Positions 48,378 to 61,380 of a stretch of DNA of 64,000 nucleotides are shown piece after piece. Below the pieces are notes generated by a model, which worked only from the letters and a program-made list of their open reading frames with translations, was not told the origin of the DNA and made no database searches. This DNA is from Sipunculus nudus (Eukaryota > Annelida > Sipuncula > Golfingiida > Sipunculidae): the NCBI GenBank assembly GCA_026874595.1, contig CM049312.1, positions 29,687,456 through 29,751,455 of the forward strand, written 5' to 3'. The first letter of the stretch is position 1. Each line of letters opens with the position of its first letter. The position numbers and the translations under genes are program-made.

Positions 48378-48545
48378 GATTTTTTGAGGGGGGGGGGGGG
48401 GGGTAAAAGCTAGTGTTGATAAATATTGGGTGATTATTCTGGGCAGTCCAAAAATTGTTGGTAGTTGACAGCGGGGAATGGGGAAGGGGGGGGGGGGGGG
48501 AGGTCTCGTACCCCCAACCCCCCCCCCCACCACCCCTGGATCCAT
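48378..48545. repeat. Repeat fragment with long G and C homopolymer runs
   Basis: A 16-base G run (48388-48403), a 15-base G run (48486-48500) and an 11-base C run (48518-48528) lie within 140 bases, ending in CCCCTGGATCCATGCC. The second G run and the C run can fold back on each other. A GGATCC-containing end next to G runs is typical of many invertebrate repeats, but the class is not established here. A proline-rich minus-strand frame over it is an artefact of the C runs. Confidence 0.6.
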
Positions 48546-49645
48546 GCCTAAAAGTGAGAGCTCTTTATTTTTTTTAAATTATATGTAATCAGCCAAAGTC
48601 TAACAAAATATTACTATTTTATTTTGGTACCACTGTCAGTGGTATTACAAAACACTCCATGGCGGTTGTGTAGCTCAGACCACAAACAAAAACAAAATGT
48701 TCAAGTTATCACATTAAAAGTTATGGTTTTATCCAGATTTCAACATATTAACAAGTAGGCTTTATCGCACAAGTTCTGAAATATTAAGGAGAACACTAAA
48801 TTATCATGACCTCTTATTAAAGCATTTGATCATCTCAATAGACATGCACATTTTTATCTGGCTTGAACAATAATATTACACAAGTCTATTCAAGTTTATC
48901 ATCCACAGCATTCAGCATGCATTAAACCAGCAGAAGACCCCATTCCAGGACTGCGGTTTTTCAATATTCAGAATCTGTCACAAGTACAAGCCACATGGTC
49001 GTGATGGAGCAAGATCCCCGCAGGGAAGACCGTAATCCAGATTGCTACGATCTTGAGACTGATCAGATCTTTGATTTGTTGCAGAATCATTGATCGGGCA
49101 GAATAATCACCAAGTCAGATTCAGTTATGTAGCATCATTTACTGTAACAGAACAAGGATCACAAAGTTCATGGTGGGCCAAGCCCTGGTTCAGTTATCAG
49201 TCTTGTGTACTCAGGTCATTCAAGCATGGATTTGCACCCATGCAGCTCTCCTTATTGTGTAATAATTCCAGATAATTTATGTAGTACTATGAATCAAATA
49301 TCAGTCAGATAGATACCTGTAAGTAACGATGGTCTAGCATATTTTTAACTTTCTCTGAGAGGTCTAACATGGCATTTCAACTGACCTTTTTTATTTAAAG
49401 ATATGGAATACTGTAACAGCTTCATGGTGACATTTATTTCTGAAAGAGAAAATCAATGAAATGTTTAAAGATGTCAACACAGAGTTCCTCTTAAAACAAC
49501 TAAGTTGCATCATCAGTTAACTTTTTTCAAGATAATTTCAGTTTCATGGGATTTGGACAAATATACTCTTATCCCTTAGTTGATATGACAATTATAACAA
49601 TAAATTTCTGCAATATTTTATGGTTTTGCCCAATGTCTGAAGTTT

Positions 49646-49707
49646 TGTATATGAACCCAGGTCATTTAGTTCAAAAGTCAACTGCCGAGCCACAACCTAC
49701 CCTCCAG
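49646..49707 (-). repeat. tRNA-like SINE head (weak)
   Basis: On the minus strand GTTGTGGCTCGGCAGTTG (A-box-like) is followed by CCTGGGTTCATATAC (B-box-like). The B box departs from consensus at its end and no acceptor stem is present. Confidence 0.35.
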
Positions 49708-50159
49708 CACTGCAGCCTGAGTGATTCAATTAAATCAATGATTAGACAAGTTATTGTATCATTCATTCAAAGTGTACAAGTAATAAAACTGATACCTTAT
49801 CCAGACTATTAAAAATCCTCGTTTTATTCTCTTGCTTAATTGTGTTGAGTCTATATGAAATTCCTTTTTTTCAAGGCACACTCACTGGCTATAAAATGCC
49901 AATGTATATAAATCTGTCCAGGAACATGTGGGCGACATTGATCTATTTTCACAGCGTGTTTATGGTAGCTGTTGTGAGCATGACTTTCTGTGTTGGCATA
50001 CAAAGCCAATTCAAGTCTGACCTGTACCTGACCACTTAGTTATGTGAATACAACAATTAAATCAATTGCTTACACTTTGCTGTTTATAAATGTGTTTGAC
50101 CATTTAACAGAGACAGGTGTTTATATTTTAAACAGACCCGTTATTAATGTCTCTCCTGA

Positions 50160-50300
50160 GTAAAATGGAGGTTGTGTTTTCACCTGAGACTGCCGTTTAG
50201 TTAGTTTGTCTGTTAGCAGTATGACAAAAACTAAACTACATGTAAAGCAGGAAAATGCCCCTGGGGATGATATATTGTGAAAGAATTTGGTACTTAAATA
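50160..50300 (+). repeat. Dispersed repeat family E, copy near 50.2 kb
   Basis: GGAGGTTGTGTTTTCACCTG, AGTTTGTCTGTTAGCAGTAT and ACAAAAACTAAACTACATG follow the family plan, ending with a GTGAAAGAATTTGGTACTTA block. Confidence 0.7.
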
Positions 50301-53300
50301 AAGAAGGGCTTTGAGGTAAGAAAAAGTATATTAGATAGTCAATTTAATGACGTTGGAACTGGTTAAAATTAAAAATCTGAAACTGACATAGGCAGGTGGT
50401 TTCTGATTAAAGTGACAAATAAAAAATATGCAAAATAATTATTAGAAAAAACATCAGCTAATTCATCTTATATTTTGAGTACAGCTTTTCTGATGGTATT
50501 TTATAAACTCAAGGAAACACTTGTTAGGTAAATAATAGCTAAAAAGTAAAAGGATATAAAGGATTATTATGCCAGCTGTATTCAGCATATGGCCTTGGGG
50601 GTAACACTGACAGAGAGTCTTCAACACGTGAACATTTCCTGTACTCAAACCTCTTAACATATAATGCTAATCCTAGCCTGAACACACATAGAAATTCACA
50701 TCTAAGGTTAACGCAAAACTTCACACTTATCACGGAAATACAATGCTATACTAATGAAACCTACGTCCTTCCTACAGACAGTTGCTTGGTAACCTGCTTG
50801 CATAAGGTTAAAGAGCACAATAGGTCGGGTCAGGCTTTTGATAGCTCCCTTAAAGGCCTGGATTAGAGTATGTTATAGACACAGGCAATTAAATGGAACA
50901 GAAGTTTGTTACAACAGCTTTATTCTTGATACATATATAGTGCATACCCTTGTATGGGAATTAAATCAGGGGAATAAGCGAATAAGATAAACATGTTTGC
51001 ACAAATATAAAATATATATAAAAGAGCAGTTTTTTATATAATTTCCTAAAAGCCTATGGACAAGCTTGTATGTGAAATAAATTTAAAAAGCAATCAAATA
51101 GAGTGCTTTTATATCCTGCAGAGATGCCAAATGCTTGATTCCATACAATTTAGCATTACTAGAGAACTAATGAATATTCATGAGTTTACATAAGGCACCC
51201 AATTAACAAAGCCCAGGGATTTCACCCATATACCACAGGGCTGGTCATTCCTAGGGACAGCTGCCATGGGGCCAGGTGGTGAAATGAACAAGAAATATAC
51301 ATGGCGTGTCCATTTCAAAGAAACACACATCAAGGTGTACATTTCAAAGCAGTGTTGACATTCCAACCCCCCCTGACACTGCTTGTCACTCAATACATTG
51401 TACCTACAAGTGTGGGGGGAACAGTTAAACATGTATTGCATACCATCCATTGCAACTATCATATCTGGCAGAATTCATAGTGTAATATGTAAACAGACAA
51501 TCGCCATGAGCTGAAATTGACTACATTCTTTAGCTTTGCACAGCTGTTCTGCACAACAATGCTTATTTCAAATATTTCAAAAGGTGTTTATTTTGTTATT
51601 CTATAAATATCTGGAATGAAATCATGTACAGGTTTGAGTTTTATTAATTAGAACATAAAAATCATAAATGCAACAACACATTGTAATTGAATACTTCATA
51701 TGCAAGTGATATGTTTATATGCCAAAATTCTGTGTAAAAATTTCAAATATTTCACGTATCTAATATTATTTTATTTCCTAGAAATTATTAAGGTATGACT
51801 AAATTAAAGGTTAAAGTGACAACTAGGTAGTTTTCTTTTTCAATGTGCTAAGTGAAACTTGAAATTTATTTTAATATTTATTGTACAGTTGGAGTCCATT
51901 GATCACTTGAATAATATCTTCAAATTAAAATTAATCTGTCTGATCCAGTTGACAGCAAATAAACTTGTTTTTCAGCATTTGTGTGGCCAATGTATAGCAC
52001 AATGCCCCTGGGCCTCTGAATTATATCTAAGGCTTTTCTTAGCCCCATATTTATGTAAGGGAAATCATTAATTCCTTTTTAAAAGGTATCAATAGTTTTT
52101 GTGTCTGTCTGATGGTTCAATACAGGTATTGTACCATACCATTGGGGTTTCTGATCGTAAAGGACCATACAATGACGGCACATGAGGGCGGGATGTTTCA
52201 CAGCTTGACACAAAGCCTTCCTGTTCAAACCTTCCCCGGTCTTTCAGTAGCAACCATTGGAGTCTTGACCAATTTATTTGTGTCAACAACATTCTGTCAC
52301 TGGCGTTGACAATAGCACTGTAATCATTTTCGCCTCAGTACCTTTACAAGGTGACAAACCTGCAGTGAATTTTTTGTGTGGCCTGGAGCACCCTGCCTTC
52401 ACAAGTCCTCCAGGCAAACCGTCCAAGTGCACCAGCAAGTCCTGTCAAGTACCTTCTATTCAGATGAAAAACTCTTACATGTGGTCACTGTGAGTGACCT
52501 CGGTCTTGCACTAATGAGACGAATATGACACCAGTGAACAATATACATCCTGTATTTGTATGATATATAGAACTATTTCCAGAGGCTGATCACATATAGG
52601 GGTTAAGGGGGTTTAAACTACAACCAATATTGCAAAAAAATACTGATTTGCTTATTTTACAGAAATTTTTAAGGCTGACACTCCCTCCTCTTAATTTTTT
52701 CGTGGACCATTTTAAGGGCATTTGTCCCTCAGTGTAACAGTATATATCCATCCCTTCACAAAATCCTGGATCTGTCCATTTTTCATTTATTTTGTATAGT
52801 TTCGGAATTTATAAGGTTTTCTGGATTTTGAATTGAAGGAAAATCACCTGAGTTCTATCAGAGTGAAGATAAGAAAAAATTTACAGAAAACTGCAAAGTC
52901 ACACACACAAACATTTACAAATTAAAATTCTCCAATATACACTGGTCTTTGTATATTTCCTCAGAACAGGCCTAAAACAAACCCCAGGGCACAGCAGTTA
53001 CTGGAATATCAAAAGAGACCTTTAAAATACATTAACATGCATCGGTCTGCTTTGATAAAAAATTCACAGATGGTTTTAGTTTAACTAACCCTATTCTGAA
53101 AAATTCTTGGTGTCTGATTCTAAGGAGTACAAAACAAGAAACAGAACTACACAAGTGAAATATGCTCTCCACACATGCAATTTACATCTGTGTGTTCAGC
53201 AGATTAGAATAACACTGAAATGTTTGGGCTTGTTCATGGCTGTAACATTCAGTGCTCGGATTTATGTGGAAGCTCGCGACCCTCTGAAATGTTACTTCCA

Positions 53301-53817
53301 TTAAGCAGGTTGTTTTGAATTATGTACTTAAGTTGTATGTTTAAAACTTGGCTGACACATGGTACCATTTCAAGATTTCCTTACAAGCAAACCTCATGCA
53401 AAAATTTAAAGTACACCAAATAAGACCATATGTCTATGGGGAAAAAATTCCAAATGGCACTTCACAGGCAATATTACACCAAGAAAAATATACTTGGACA
53501 ACATACTGCAGAAATCTACTAGCTTAAAAAAATAATAAAGATAAAAAATCTAGGGCTAACACACTCAAGAATAAAACTTCATCCATACAAAATGCACAGA
53601 ATAATTAACTCTTACATGAACAAAATAGCACATGGCAAAAATCAATACATGTGATGTTAGTGTGTGTGAGACTGCATGGGGTCTAAAAAGCCTTAGTAGG
53701 GTACAAAACTTACATGAACATATTGGCACAGGGCAAATCCTGTGTATATTCATGAACCAAATGCCAAAGGGGGAAAAATATCTCATATATAGGTTTATGA
53801 AGACTAATAAAGAGTAT
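50301..53817. other. Non-coding stretch
   Basis: No shared repeat or recognised gene. The segment 52110-52500 has higher GC and overlapping short plus-strand frames (52112-52309 and 52278-52493) and a minus-strand frame (52089-52292). None has a motif or splice context good enough to call. Confidence 0.35.
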
Positions 53818-53831
53818 GGGGGGGGGGGGGG
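53818..53831 (+). repeat. G14 homopolymer run
   Basis: Fourteen consecutive G. It creates the poly-proline or poly-glycine parts of overlapping frames on both strands between 53565 and 53901, which should not be taken as genes. Confidence 0.9.
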
Positions 53832-54654
53832 AGCTACAAAATACCCCATATAAAGGATCTGAAAGCCAGCTTTCAGCAGATGGCTGGATAGGCTTATGCA
53901 AACATTATAATTTCCTTTCCATCTTGTATTAAATGTACCATGTTATGTGTCTGTCATTGAAATTTGGGTGTGTGATATGCAATTTGTCATACTGCTCATC
54001 AACTGTGCATACAGTAGTCCAGGATATGGTCTCCTGTGGATTGGTGTGTACACAGTCTCTGTACCCTGTACATTCCCAATCTACATGATTATATCTGAAT
54101 AGTCAGCAAAAATTTGCAGATATTCATATTCTCAGCTGTAGAGATGATTTATATGTAAGCTCTGTGTGACAATCCTCTGACGCATAATCTTCTCATTGAC
54201 AACATGAGATATCCCCTGTGTAATTAATGTGGGAGAAAACACTAGTTCCAATTTATAGAGACCTGACAGGCCATTTACACTATATTTAGCACATGTTTTA
54301 ATATTTTTGTTTGGCAGTTTCAAAAATACTTAAAAGATGGCAGTATCATTTTCATCCAATACAAATGTGACCTGGATTGTCAGTATGTGGAACAGCTATC
54401 ATGGTAAAATACTTGGGTTAAAAGTCTATCATTACCCACCCTAAACATGTAAGTACATCACATGTTATTTCCTGGATCCTCCAATTTATACGCCTGTATT
54501 TTCTTCTGATAAAAATAATGCACATTATATCACTCAGTACGTCATCAAAGGCTAGCTGCTGTGATGTGGTGATACTTGTGAACCTTTCTTTTTCTCTATA
54601 TTCTTTTAATTGAGATAACCACCTTTTTAATTTACTAACTTTATGAAGTGTGCA

Positions 54655-54980
54655 TGTACACCTGCAGAATTCCATTACACTTTCCTGACTGGTCAGTAGC
54701 ACACACTTCATCTCATTTCATATCCTGGTGTCAACCAGGCCCAGTGACTACTGCACCTGTTGGCCCTGTCTTCTAATCTTCCCCATTGCTGGGTCATACC
54801 ACTGATATACCCCAAAAAAGGTGCATTTGTTTGTAAGTGAAAACACTGTCATGGGTCATAGCCTTCTAATCAAGCCAATTTAACTGAGAGCTCGCCTTGA
54901 TGGGGCAAACTGTGAAAATCGAACTCGCAAATCGCCCAGCTTTGAGTCCTGTACTCTACCCCTCAACCACAGATGCCGAT
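54655..54980 (-). mobile_element. tRNA-derived SINE, copy with head
   Basis: On the minus strand the 5' end (about 54977) reads GGCATCTGTGGTTGAGGGGT then AGAGTACAGGA: an A box (TGGTTGAGGGGTAGAGT) followed at about 54925 by a B box (GCGAGTTCGATTTTC). The body then runs to GAATTCTGCAGGTGTACATG near 54660. A related body without the head occurs at about 56700-56940. The 3' side of the tRNA region does not pair with the GGCATCT start, so this is a SINE head and not a tRNA gene. Confidence 0.8.
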
Positions 54981-55081
54981 TATGATTGTAACCTGGAAAG
55001 AATCTATCCCATAACCACTGCTGAAAGAAGACTTATCACACTGATACACTACAACAATTAAAAGCAGCTTTCCACTAATCC

Positions 55082-55139
55082 TAGTCCATCTCTGGACCCT
55101 TGTGTCCTATGTTAGACACAAGGGTCCAGAGATGGACTA
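55082..55139. repeat. Perfect 25-bp inverted repeat with 8-base loop
   Basis: Arms at 55082-55106 and 55115-55139 are exact reverse complements (they start TAGTCCATCTCTGGACCCTT and end GTCCAGAGATGGACTA), separated by CTATGTTA. Pairing stops at both outer borders. It is embedded in ordinary sequence about 100 bp beyond the SINE head. Confidence 0.95.
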
Positions 55140-56699
55140 CACAATCCCAGCCCTCATCCCCACTTCATCCCGAAAAGACACATCTAAACACAACATATGA
55201 GCAAACTGTCATCCTAGAGTATATTTTGGAGGTAGCTTACTGAAGTTGCTATTACTTGAGTTTTCTTTTATCAAACATGCCTTAGTCAATGGTCACTGAT
55301 GAAACAAGATTAACATACATACGAAGGGGAGCCACGGTGTTTACCAATAACAGCTTAAAGTGGTTCATAAACACATCAGACAATCGAACGATCAGCAAAC
55401 TTTGCACTCTTCTGTCATGGAGACAACTTAACACTGGTCAGTAGTTTCACACCTTATGGTCAATACATCTGATCAAATGATCAGTGGCACAATTAAACAT
55501 TCAGCTACGCAATAGGAACTCCTGGGGGGCAGGTAGCAAGCTCATCTAATGATGACAGATTTCCCACTTTCAAAACACTAGAACGTCAGCTGCTTGGTCT
55601 TAATACAAGTGGATATGGTGTGCTCACTGGGAATAATGCCTAGGGCCTGCAATATGCACTACAAAAATATTTTTTCTGCACAGGTAAGCAAACGTGAAAT
55701 GAATTCAATTTTGTCATGTGAACAAATCTACAAATCCCACAGAAGGGTGCACTTCCCCAACAATGCAGCATTGATAACAAACTCGCAAGGATCCTCTGAA
55801 ATCAGACCCCCACAAACTCATCAAATAATAATTCTTGTTGCGACTGTCATGTTAGGACTCTGGTTACATGAGAAGATAAATGGGGTGTTCTGCTGCCCGT
55901 GAAACAACTTTCGAAACAATGTCTGCCTGAGCATGAATTGTGCTTTCATGTTTTAATTGATCAAAACGATATCACTTTAAGCTGAAGAGTATGCTTTCAT
56001 CCCCTCACTTGTAATTTTCTGCTTGTATGATCTATATAGAGCCCAAATTTATGAGCTCTAAACTGACGAATACATGTACCATTCATAATGGTTGCTAAAA
56101 TCTCTGTATTTTTCTCGGCAATATGATTTCCAGAACATTTCAAAACCAATGTCTGTTTAAATGCAATGAAGAAAACATAACTTTATCTAGACTGACTGAA
56201 ACATGCTTTTATTGAAAGTTCAACCTGTAAGTAAATCATTTCTATAGATTATTTCATATCTAATCTGACTCCCTGAAATGACAATATATGACTTTAGATT
56301 AAACACAACTTATTTAAACTTTAAGTTTAGGTCAACTACTTTCTAGTCATTTCATAAGCAATCTGTTTCATTGAAATGAACCAAATTGAAACTTATTTAA
56401 AATTGAAACCTTAAGTAATACTATTTCTTGAACATTTCACTGCCACTATGTTTAACTGAATTAAAAAAAAAAATGAAACTGTTGATTGACAATATAGTCT
56501 GCTTAGATCTCACTTCATTCTTTGGGGTTAAAAGATAAGTATATGTTCATTTTGGTTGCTAAAAGTATTCTCATATTACAGTTTGAAATTTATTACTGAT
56601 AAAACATTTCCTGTTCAGACAAGTGCTAAAGAAGGTCTATTTTGGATTCGGAGAGGCTTTTTAAAAATATACTTTGTTGTTGGAGGTAACCGCTAGGTT

Positions 56700-56940
56700 A
56701 ATTTAGTATTTGTATATCTGCAGAATTCCATTCCGGTTTTAGACTCCGTAACAGGGCAGTAACACTCACTTCCCCTAATTTTATTACCTGGTGTTAACCA
56801 GGCCAGGTGACTACTGCACCTGCCAGCCCTGGGTATGTAATTGACTCCATTGCTGGGTAAGACCACCAAGAAATCTATGACAGGTGCACTCATTTGGGAG
56901 TGAAAATCGGCCATTGGGCACAGCCTTCCCATTAAGCCTG
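56700..56940 (-). mobile_element. SINE body related to the copy at 54655-54980, head missing
   Basis: On the minus strand GGTGCAGTAGTCACCTGGCC, TACCCAGCAATGGAG and GGAATTCTGCAGATATACA parallel the first copy (GGTGCAGTAGTCACTGGGCC, GACCCAGCAATGGGG, GGAATTCTGCAGGTGTACA). The tRNA-like head is absent, as expected for a 5'-truncated SINE. The 79-codon minus frame here is repeat-derived. Confidence 0.8.
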
Positions 56941-56984
56941 CAGAGAAAATGCCTATCCAACAGATAGTTCTCAGTCTGATGATA

Positions 56985-57125
56985 CAAATCAGTCTGATGA
57001 TTTTGTTTGTATCAACTTGTTTATAACATACGGGTAATTTAAGTTATTATTGCAATCTATGTCTTCTTTGGCTTCAATCAGGCAGTCATCTCACAACTTA
57101 ACACCAGTCTTAATGGAAGCTGTCC
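56985..57125 (+). repeat. Dispersed repeat family C, short fragment
   Basis: GATTTTGTTTGTATCAACTTG and TTTATAACATACGGG match the start of the family and ACTTAACACCAGTCTTAATG resembles a later part, so the middle is deleted. Confidence 0.5.
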
Positions 57126-57639
57126 ATTTTGTCACAGGACTTTTGGCGCCACCAAAATTTCAATGTACCATATGGATACATGCTAAAAGGAAATCAGCTC
57201 TTGATGAAATGGCATCAGGGTAACAGAATAATGAAAATAATTCAGAGTCAAAGCCCTACTAGTTCTTTATACTGATGGACCTGCACATCGTTCCAGAAAT
57301 ACCTAGAAAATGATCACTACAAAATCCACCTTTAAGTGCAGAAACAGGTGTGCATAAATATTATCACTGAGGGCCAATCTGCAGGGAGAGTTGTTTACAA
57401 ACATATGGAAAACATATATTCCTGGGGCATCAAAGGGTAACACAGGATCAATAAGGGGAACATCAACAAATTGAGAGAGATCAGACACAGATAAAATATA
57501 TATCTCCCCACGATCGACGTTCCAGATAACAGGTGGAACACCTGCAGGGTGGGTGGGTCTGTGTATTGGATGTTTGATGGGTTTTATGTCAGAAATGATG
57601 AAGAATCTTACCGAGAAGAGAGAACTGTGTCAGAAAGAG

Positions 57640-57860
57640 ACAGACCAGTACAGGATAATGCCCTGGGAGTGTGTGTGTGTGTTCGGGGGGGGGGGGGAGT
57701 TAAGAGAGAAGATGAGAGAGAGAGAGGTCCAGTACACAATACTGCCCTACGAGTGTGTGGGGGGGGGGGTTAGGAGGAGATAGAGGTCCATTATAGGAAG
57801 TTGCCCTGGGAGGGTGTGTGAGTGGGAAGGGGGGGGGGGGTGTTAGGGGGAATAGAGAAT
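57640..57860 (+). repeat. G-rich imperfect minisatellite with three long G runs
   Basis: Three units share a TGCCCTGGGAG (or TGCCCTACGAG) anchor at about 57659, 57743 and 57802, each followed by a GTGTG stretch and a G run: 13 G at 57685-57697, 11 G at 57759-57769 and 12 G at 57829-57840. GAGA repeats and GGTCCA link the units. Frames through the region are low complexity. Confidence 0.85.
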
Positions 57861-59838
57861 AGAGAGAGAGAGAGCACAAAGCCATGATCATGTGAAAAAG
57901 CATATATGAGAAAGCTTGAGAAATGGTTTAGGGGGAATGAAAGATTGAGAAAGAAGAGAAGGGAAAAAATGTGGTAGAGACAATCAATAGAAGGAGGGAC
58001 AAGTAGAGACAGAACAAAAGACAGAGAAGGAATCTGGATACTCTGACTGAAATCCCTCTTCTTAAACTAAAATAATTCAATTATCCAAACCTAAAATAGG
58101 TAATCCTGGGTGCAGTAGTTCAGAATGTTAAATACAGACCTGTATTTATGAACCCCCTATCTTAACCATAGTACTAAGCATGTATAGTAGGAATTCCCAA
58201 GTACAAAATAATAAAGTAAATGCTTGACACTTCTCTTGAGGAAGCAGGCAGAGCATCTGAAAGCTAGTGATAAAGACATCACCTAGACAGTCTGAATAAA
58301 GGTGTCAAGCATTAAAGTACTTCACATAATGGTAAATAAATGTGCTTATATGCATGCAAATGAAGTGTGAACTAGCAGAAATATATAGTGGTTCAAGGAG
58401 GCCATCATGCATAGAGTCTGGCTCCGCCACCATTTTGCACTGCCGCTAGCTAAGTTACGATCAAGCCAAGCCGAATTTATTAGGAGGTGCTGCTGATATT
58501 TCATTAAGCCGATGTTAGCTGATTTTGTGCTGCTCAGTTTGGCTTGAGCAAAAATTAATACAAAAAGATAGATCTTTTACATTTAAAAATGCCTGAAATA
58601 TATACAGACTAATACAAACCTAGTTTTGTTGATTTTTATGCTGATTGACAAAGCCGAAGTTCCCCGTGTTATAATACATGGTCAAGCCTGACACCCCTAA
58701 AACTGGTACTTTGTAACATCATCAAGAGATAAGGCTTTCATGCAAGTCTTTTTCTTACTATTAGCCAGCCAACATTTAGCAAGCTGAGTCAAGCCTCCAA
58801 ATGCGACTTACTAATAAAATCAGCTGTCTATTTGTCCAAGCCAGCCACATTTTTGTGGCTAACTCTCTGGGCTCAAGGTCATCACAAAGTAGATGCTAGG
58901 GTAAAAATCATTTTACTGGGACTGCAGACCCTATGCGTGTACATTACTATGTAGCTATTTCACTCATATTTGCACATACACTGACAGACACCTGGAAATA
59001 CCACAGTTAAAAAAGTCAAGTGAGTTACCTTTCATCCATATATATAATATGCATATAAGCACACATGGAAACACAACTTAGGTCGTAGCATTCAGAATGT
59101 ATTCAGAATGTTTTTACTGTGAACCATATAGATACTATCTTGCACACTTTTTGCACAGTCAGCCCATCATTATTTATGAACAAGTCTAAGTATTAGATAC
59201 CAGCTGACCACAGAAGCCAGAGCAGTATCAATTATCTCCGTTCACCTACTTTCTGTACTGTGATGCCTCTGGGGCTTTGCACTAACTAAATTACCCAATT
59301 ATGTGAACTGTTTTACCAGTGACATGAATAAATGCAGTACATGGTAAAAACAACATGAGGAATCATATTGCCTGGGGTGGTCTATGGCAGCCTGGACTAT
59401 TAATGTCTGCTGCAATAAACATTATGACCACACATACTTAATTACATCCATAAAAATAACATTATGTAGGCAGCGTAACTATGTACGATTGCGCCACACA
59501 CAAAAATAAGTTTTATATGGAATTTGGGACAAAACATATGTGGAGCAAGCAGGTGAATTTCTTTTTCTTTTCAATAAATGGCAGTCAATTATGCTTTGCA
59601 AATTTGCAGAAGACATCCTATTTGACTCAATTCTTTAACTCTTGTATGTGAAAATATAAATTTTAGTCCAATTTTCACGATCATAACATATAATTCTGAA
59701 GAGCTTGATCAGGCTATGGCACCAACTGGTGAGGTAAGATGTTTATTTAAGGGGGTCCAATCACCTACCAATCACCTATGTGATCTTTATAAACTTAAGG
59801 TAATCTGTAGGAGCTTTTATAAAAATAGGCCAGAAACG
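57861..59838. other. Non-coding stretch
   Basis: A purine-rich zone continues to about 58030. From about 58455 to 58880 short AAGCC-containing words recur irregularly (AGCCAAGCCGAATT, TAAGCCGATG, AAAGCCGAAG, CAAGCCAGCC), but no fixed unit is visible. No gene is seen. Confidence 0.4.
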
Positions 59839-60226
59839 TGGATATTACCGTACACAAGCTGCTTGTTTTGTTTATATCAACGTTAACAAGATGTGAGGGC
59901 CACCAAAATAATCAAAACAAATTCAACAAGGGCATCAGCAAGCATGTCAGATATGCCAGAGCTTTGCAAATGGCATTTTGTAACAAGTGACCTTTCTGCC
60001 TCCACATATATGCAGCCTACCACCTAAGGTAATACTTTTTTCCTGTTTGTCAACATTGCTGTGTTTACAAACATGTTGTTGATAAATAAGATCAAATATC
60101 CTTCACAAAGACGTTATAAGAATTTTTCACAACCAAAATTACCCTTAGATAATTAAAATATACACAGAGGAAGCCAGAAGTCACCTTAATTCTTTTTTTT
60201 AAAATGAAGCTGAATGGGCACCTTTA
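59839..60226 (+). repeat. Dispersed repeat family C, near-complete copy
   Basis: Together with 8252-8625 this is the best-preserved pair: GCTGCTTGTTTTGTTTATATC, AAATTCAACAAGGGCATCAG, AACAAGTGACCTTTCTGCC, TTTGTCAACATTGCTGTG, AAATTACCCTTAGATAATT and TGAATGGGCACCT are shared in order. Confidence 0.85.
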
Positions 60227-61380
60227 AAAAAATTAATAATCTGGACACCTGAAGCTATCAATCTAAAGAACAACTATTTTGATTGGGTGTGGCATTAACA
60301 CATTCATATATACCTTTGATAAACTGGTACTTTTATAACTTTGATAAACTTTTATATTCATGGTAAACTGGTATTGGAGGATGAAATATTCACCAAGTAA
60401 AATCATGAAAAAAAAAAAAAATCAAATGTATTAAAGTGAAATATTTTCAGCAAAATAAAAGAGGAGTTATCATTTCTAGTCATGTCATTCCATATTTCCT
60501 CTTTTTTTCCCACGCAGTTCACATTAACCCTGATAGACCACATTCTTCACACATGAAAGCTGCTGGGCTGCTTTCAATTGACTCAAAAGCTCGGGAGTCG
60601 GCTGACTCCCAGAGTCTGCGAGTGTCTACTTATCCTAACACATCTGTTTACGCAGCGCAATCTAACAACAAATTAGCCTGCAGTAACAGCAGTCCGGGTT
60701 GATGCACCCAGCCATACTGTCCCTGCTAAATGAACAAGGAGACAATTAATTACAGGCCAATAACATTACCAGATTAATTGGATTCCAGAAATTATCCATT
60801 GTCTGGAATGCTAAACCGATTAACATAACTGGAAACAATACGGGCTACATAATACTTGAGTGGACCGTGACACCTGAGTGATTGTTCGAGTACCTCTGAT
60901 GACTGTATCCGCAGTCGGGATTACACTAACTACTTAACTCTACCAACGTGAATGGCTGAGGTCAGTCAATGAATTGACTGTTTAGATGCTGGCATTCTAC
61001 AGTGGTGCTGATTTTGTTTTAAGTCAGGTGTTTCATGCTGTGAGGTACTTTCAACTCTTATCCATTAATGGGTGCTCTATATGGTTAAAATGATGGATGG
61101 TCGAGTCCTGATTTACTTTATTATAACCCTCAGTTGATTAATTACAGGGACGAAACAGGTAACTTATTATCAATGTTAGTACTCATCATGCATCATGTAT
61201 TTTCCAAACTTGAGTAATTGTTACAACCGTAACAATAATCCACAGGTATTAGTCAGTTAACATTAAAAATGAAAAAAAGGTCACAAATTTTAATGTCTTA
61301 ATATTGTTACCTGGGTGTAATTTAATTTTGTAGACTAGACAAATGGAACATGAATATAAAGAAAATTTGATTCACTGTAA
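60227..61380. other. Non-coding stretch with raised complexity at 60500-60960
   Basis: The segment 60500-60960 has more CpG and GC than its flanks and contains several homeodomain-type cores (GACAATTAATTAC, AGATTAATTGG, CCGATTAACAT). It could be a regulatory element, but the evidence is composition and short motifs only. The 88-codon frame at 60436-60702 has no recognisable domain. Confidence 0.3.

Noticed and set aside
57549-57903. Proline- or glycine-rich frames
   Set aside because: They are created by G/C homopolymers and GAGA/GTGT repeats. The same applies to 48345-48545 and 53565-53901.
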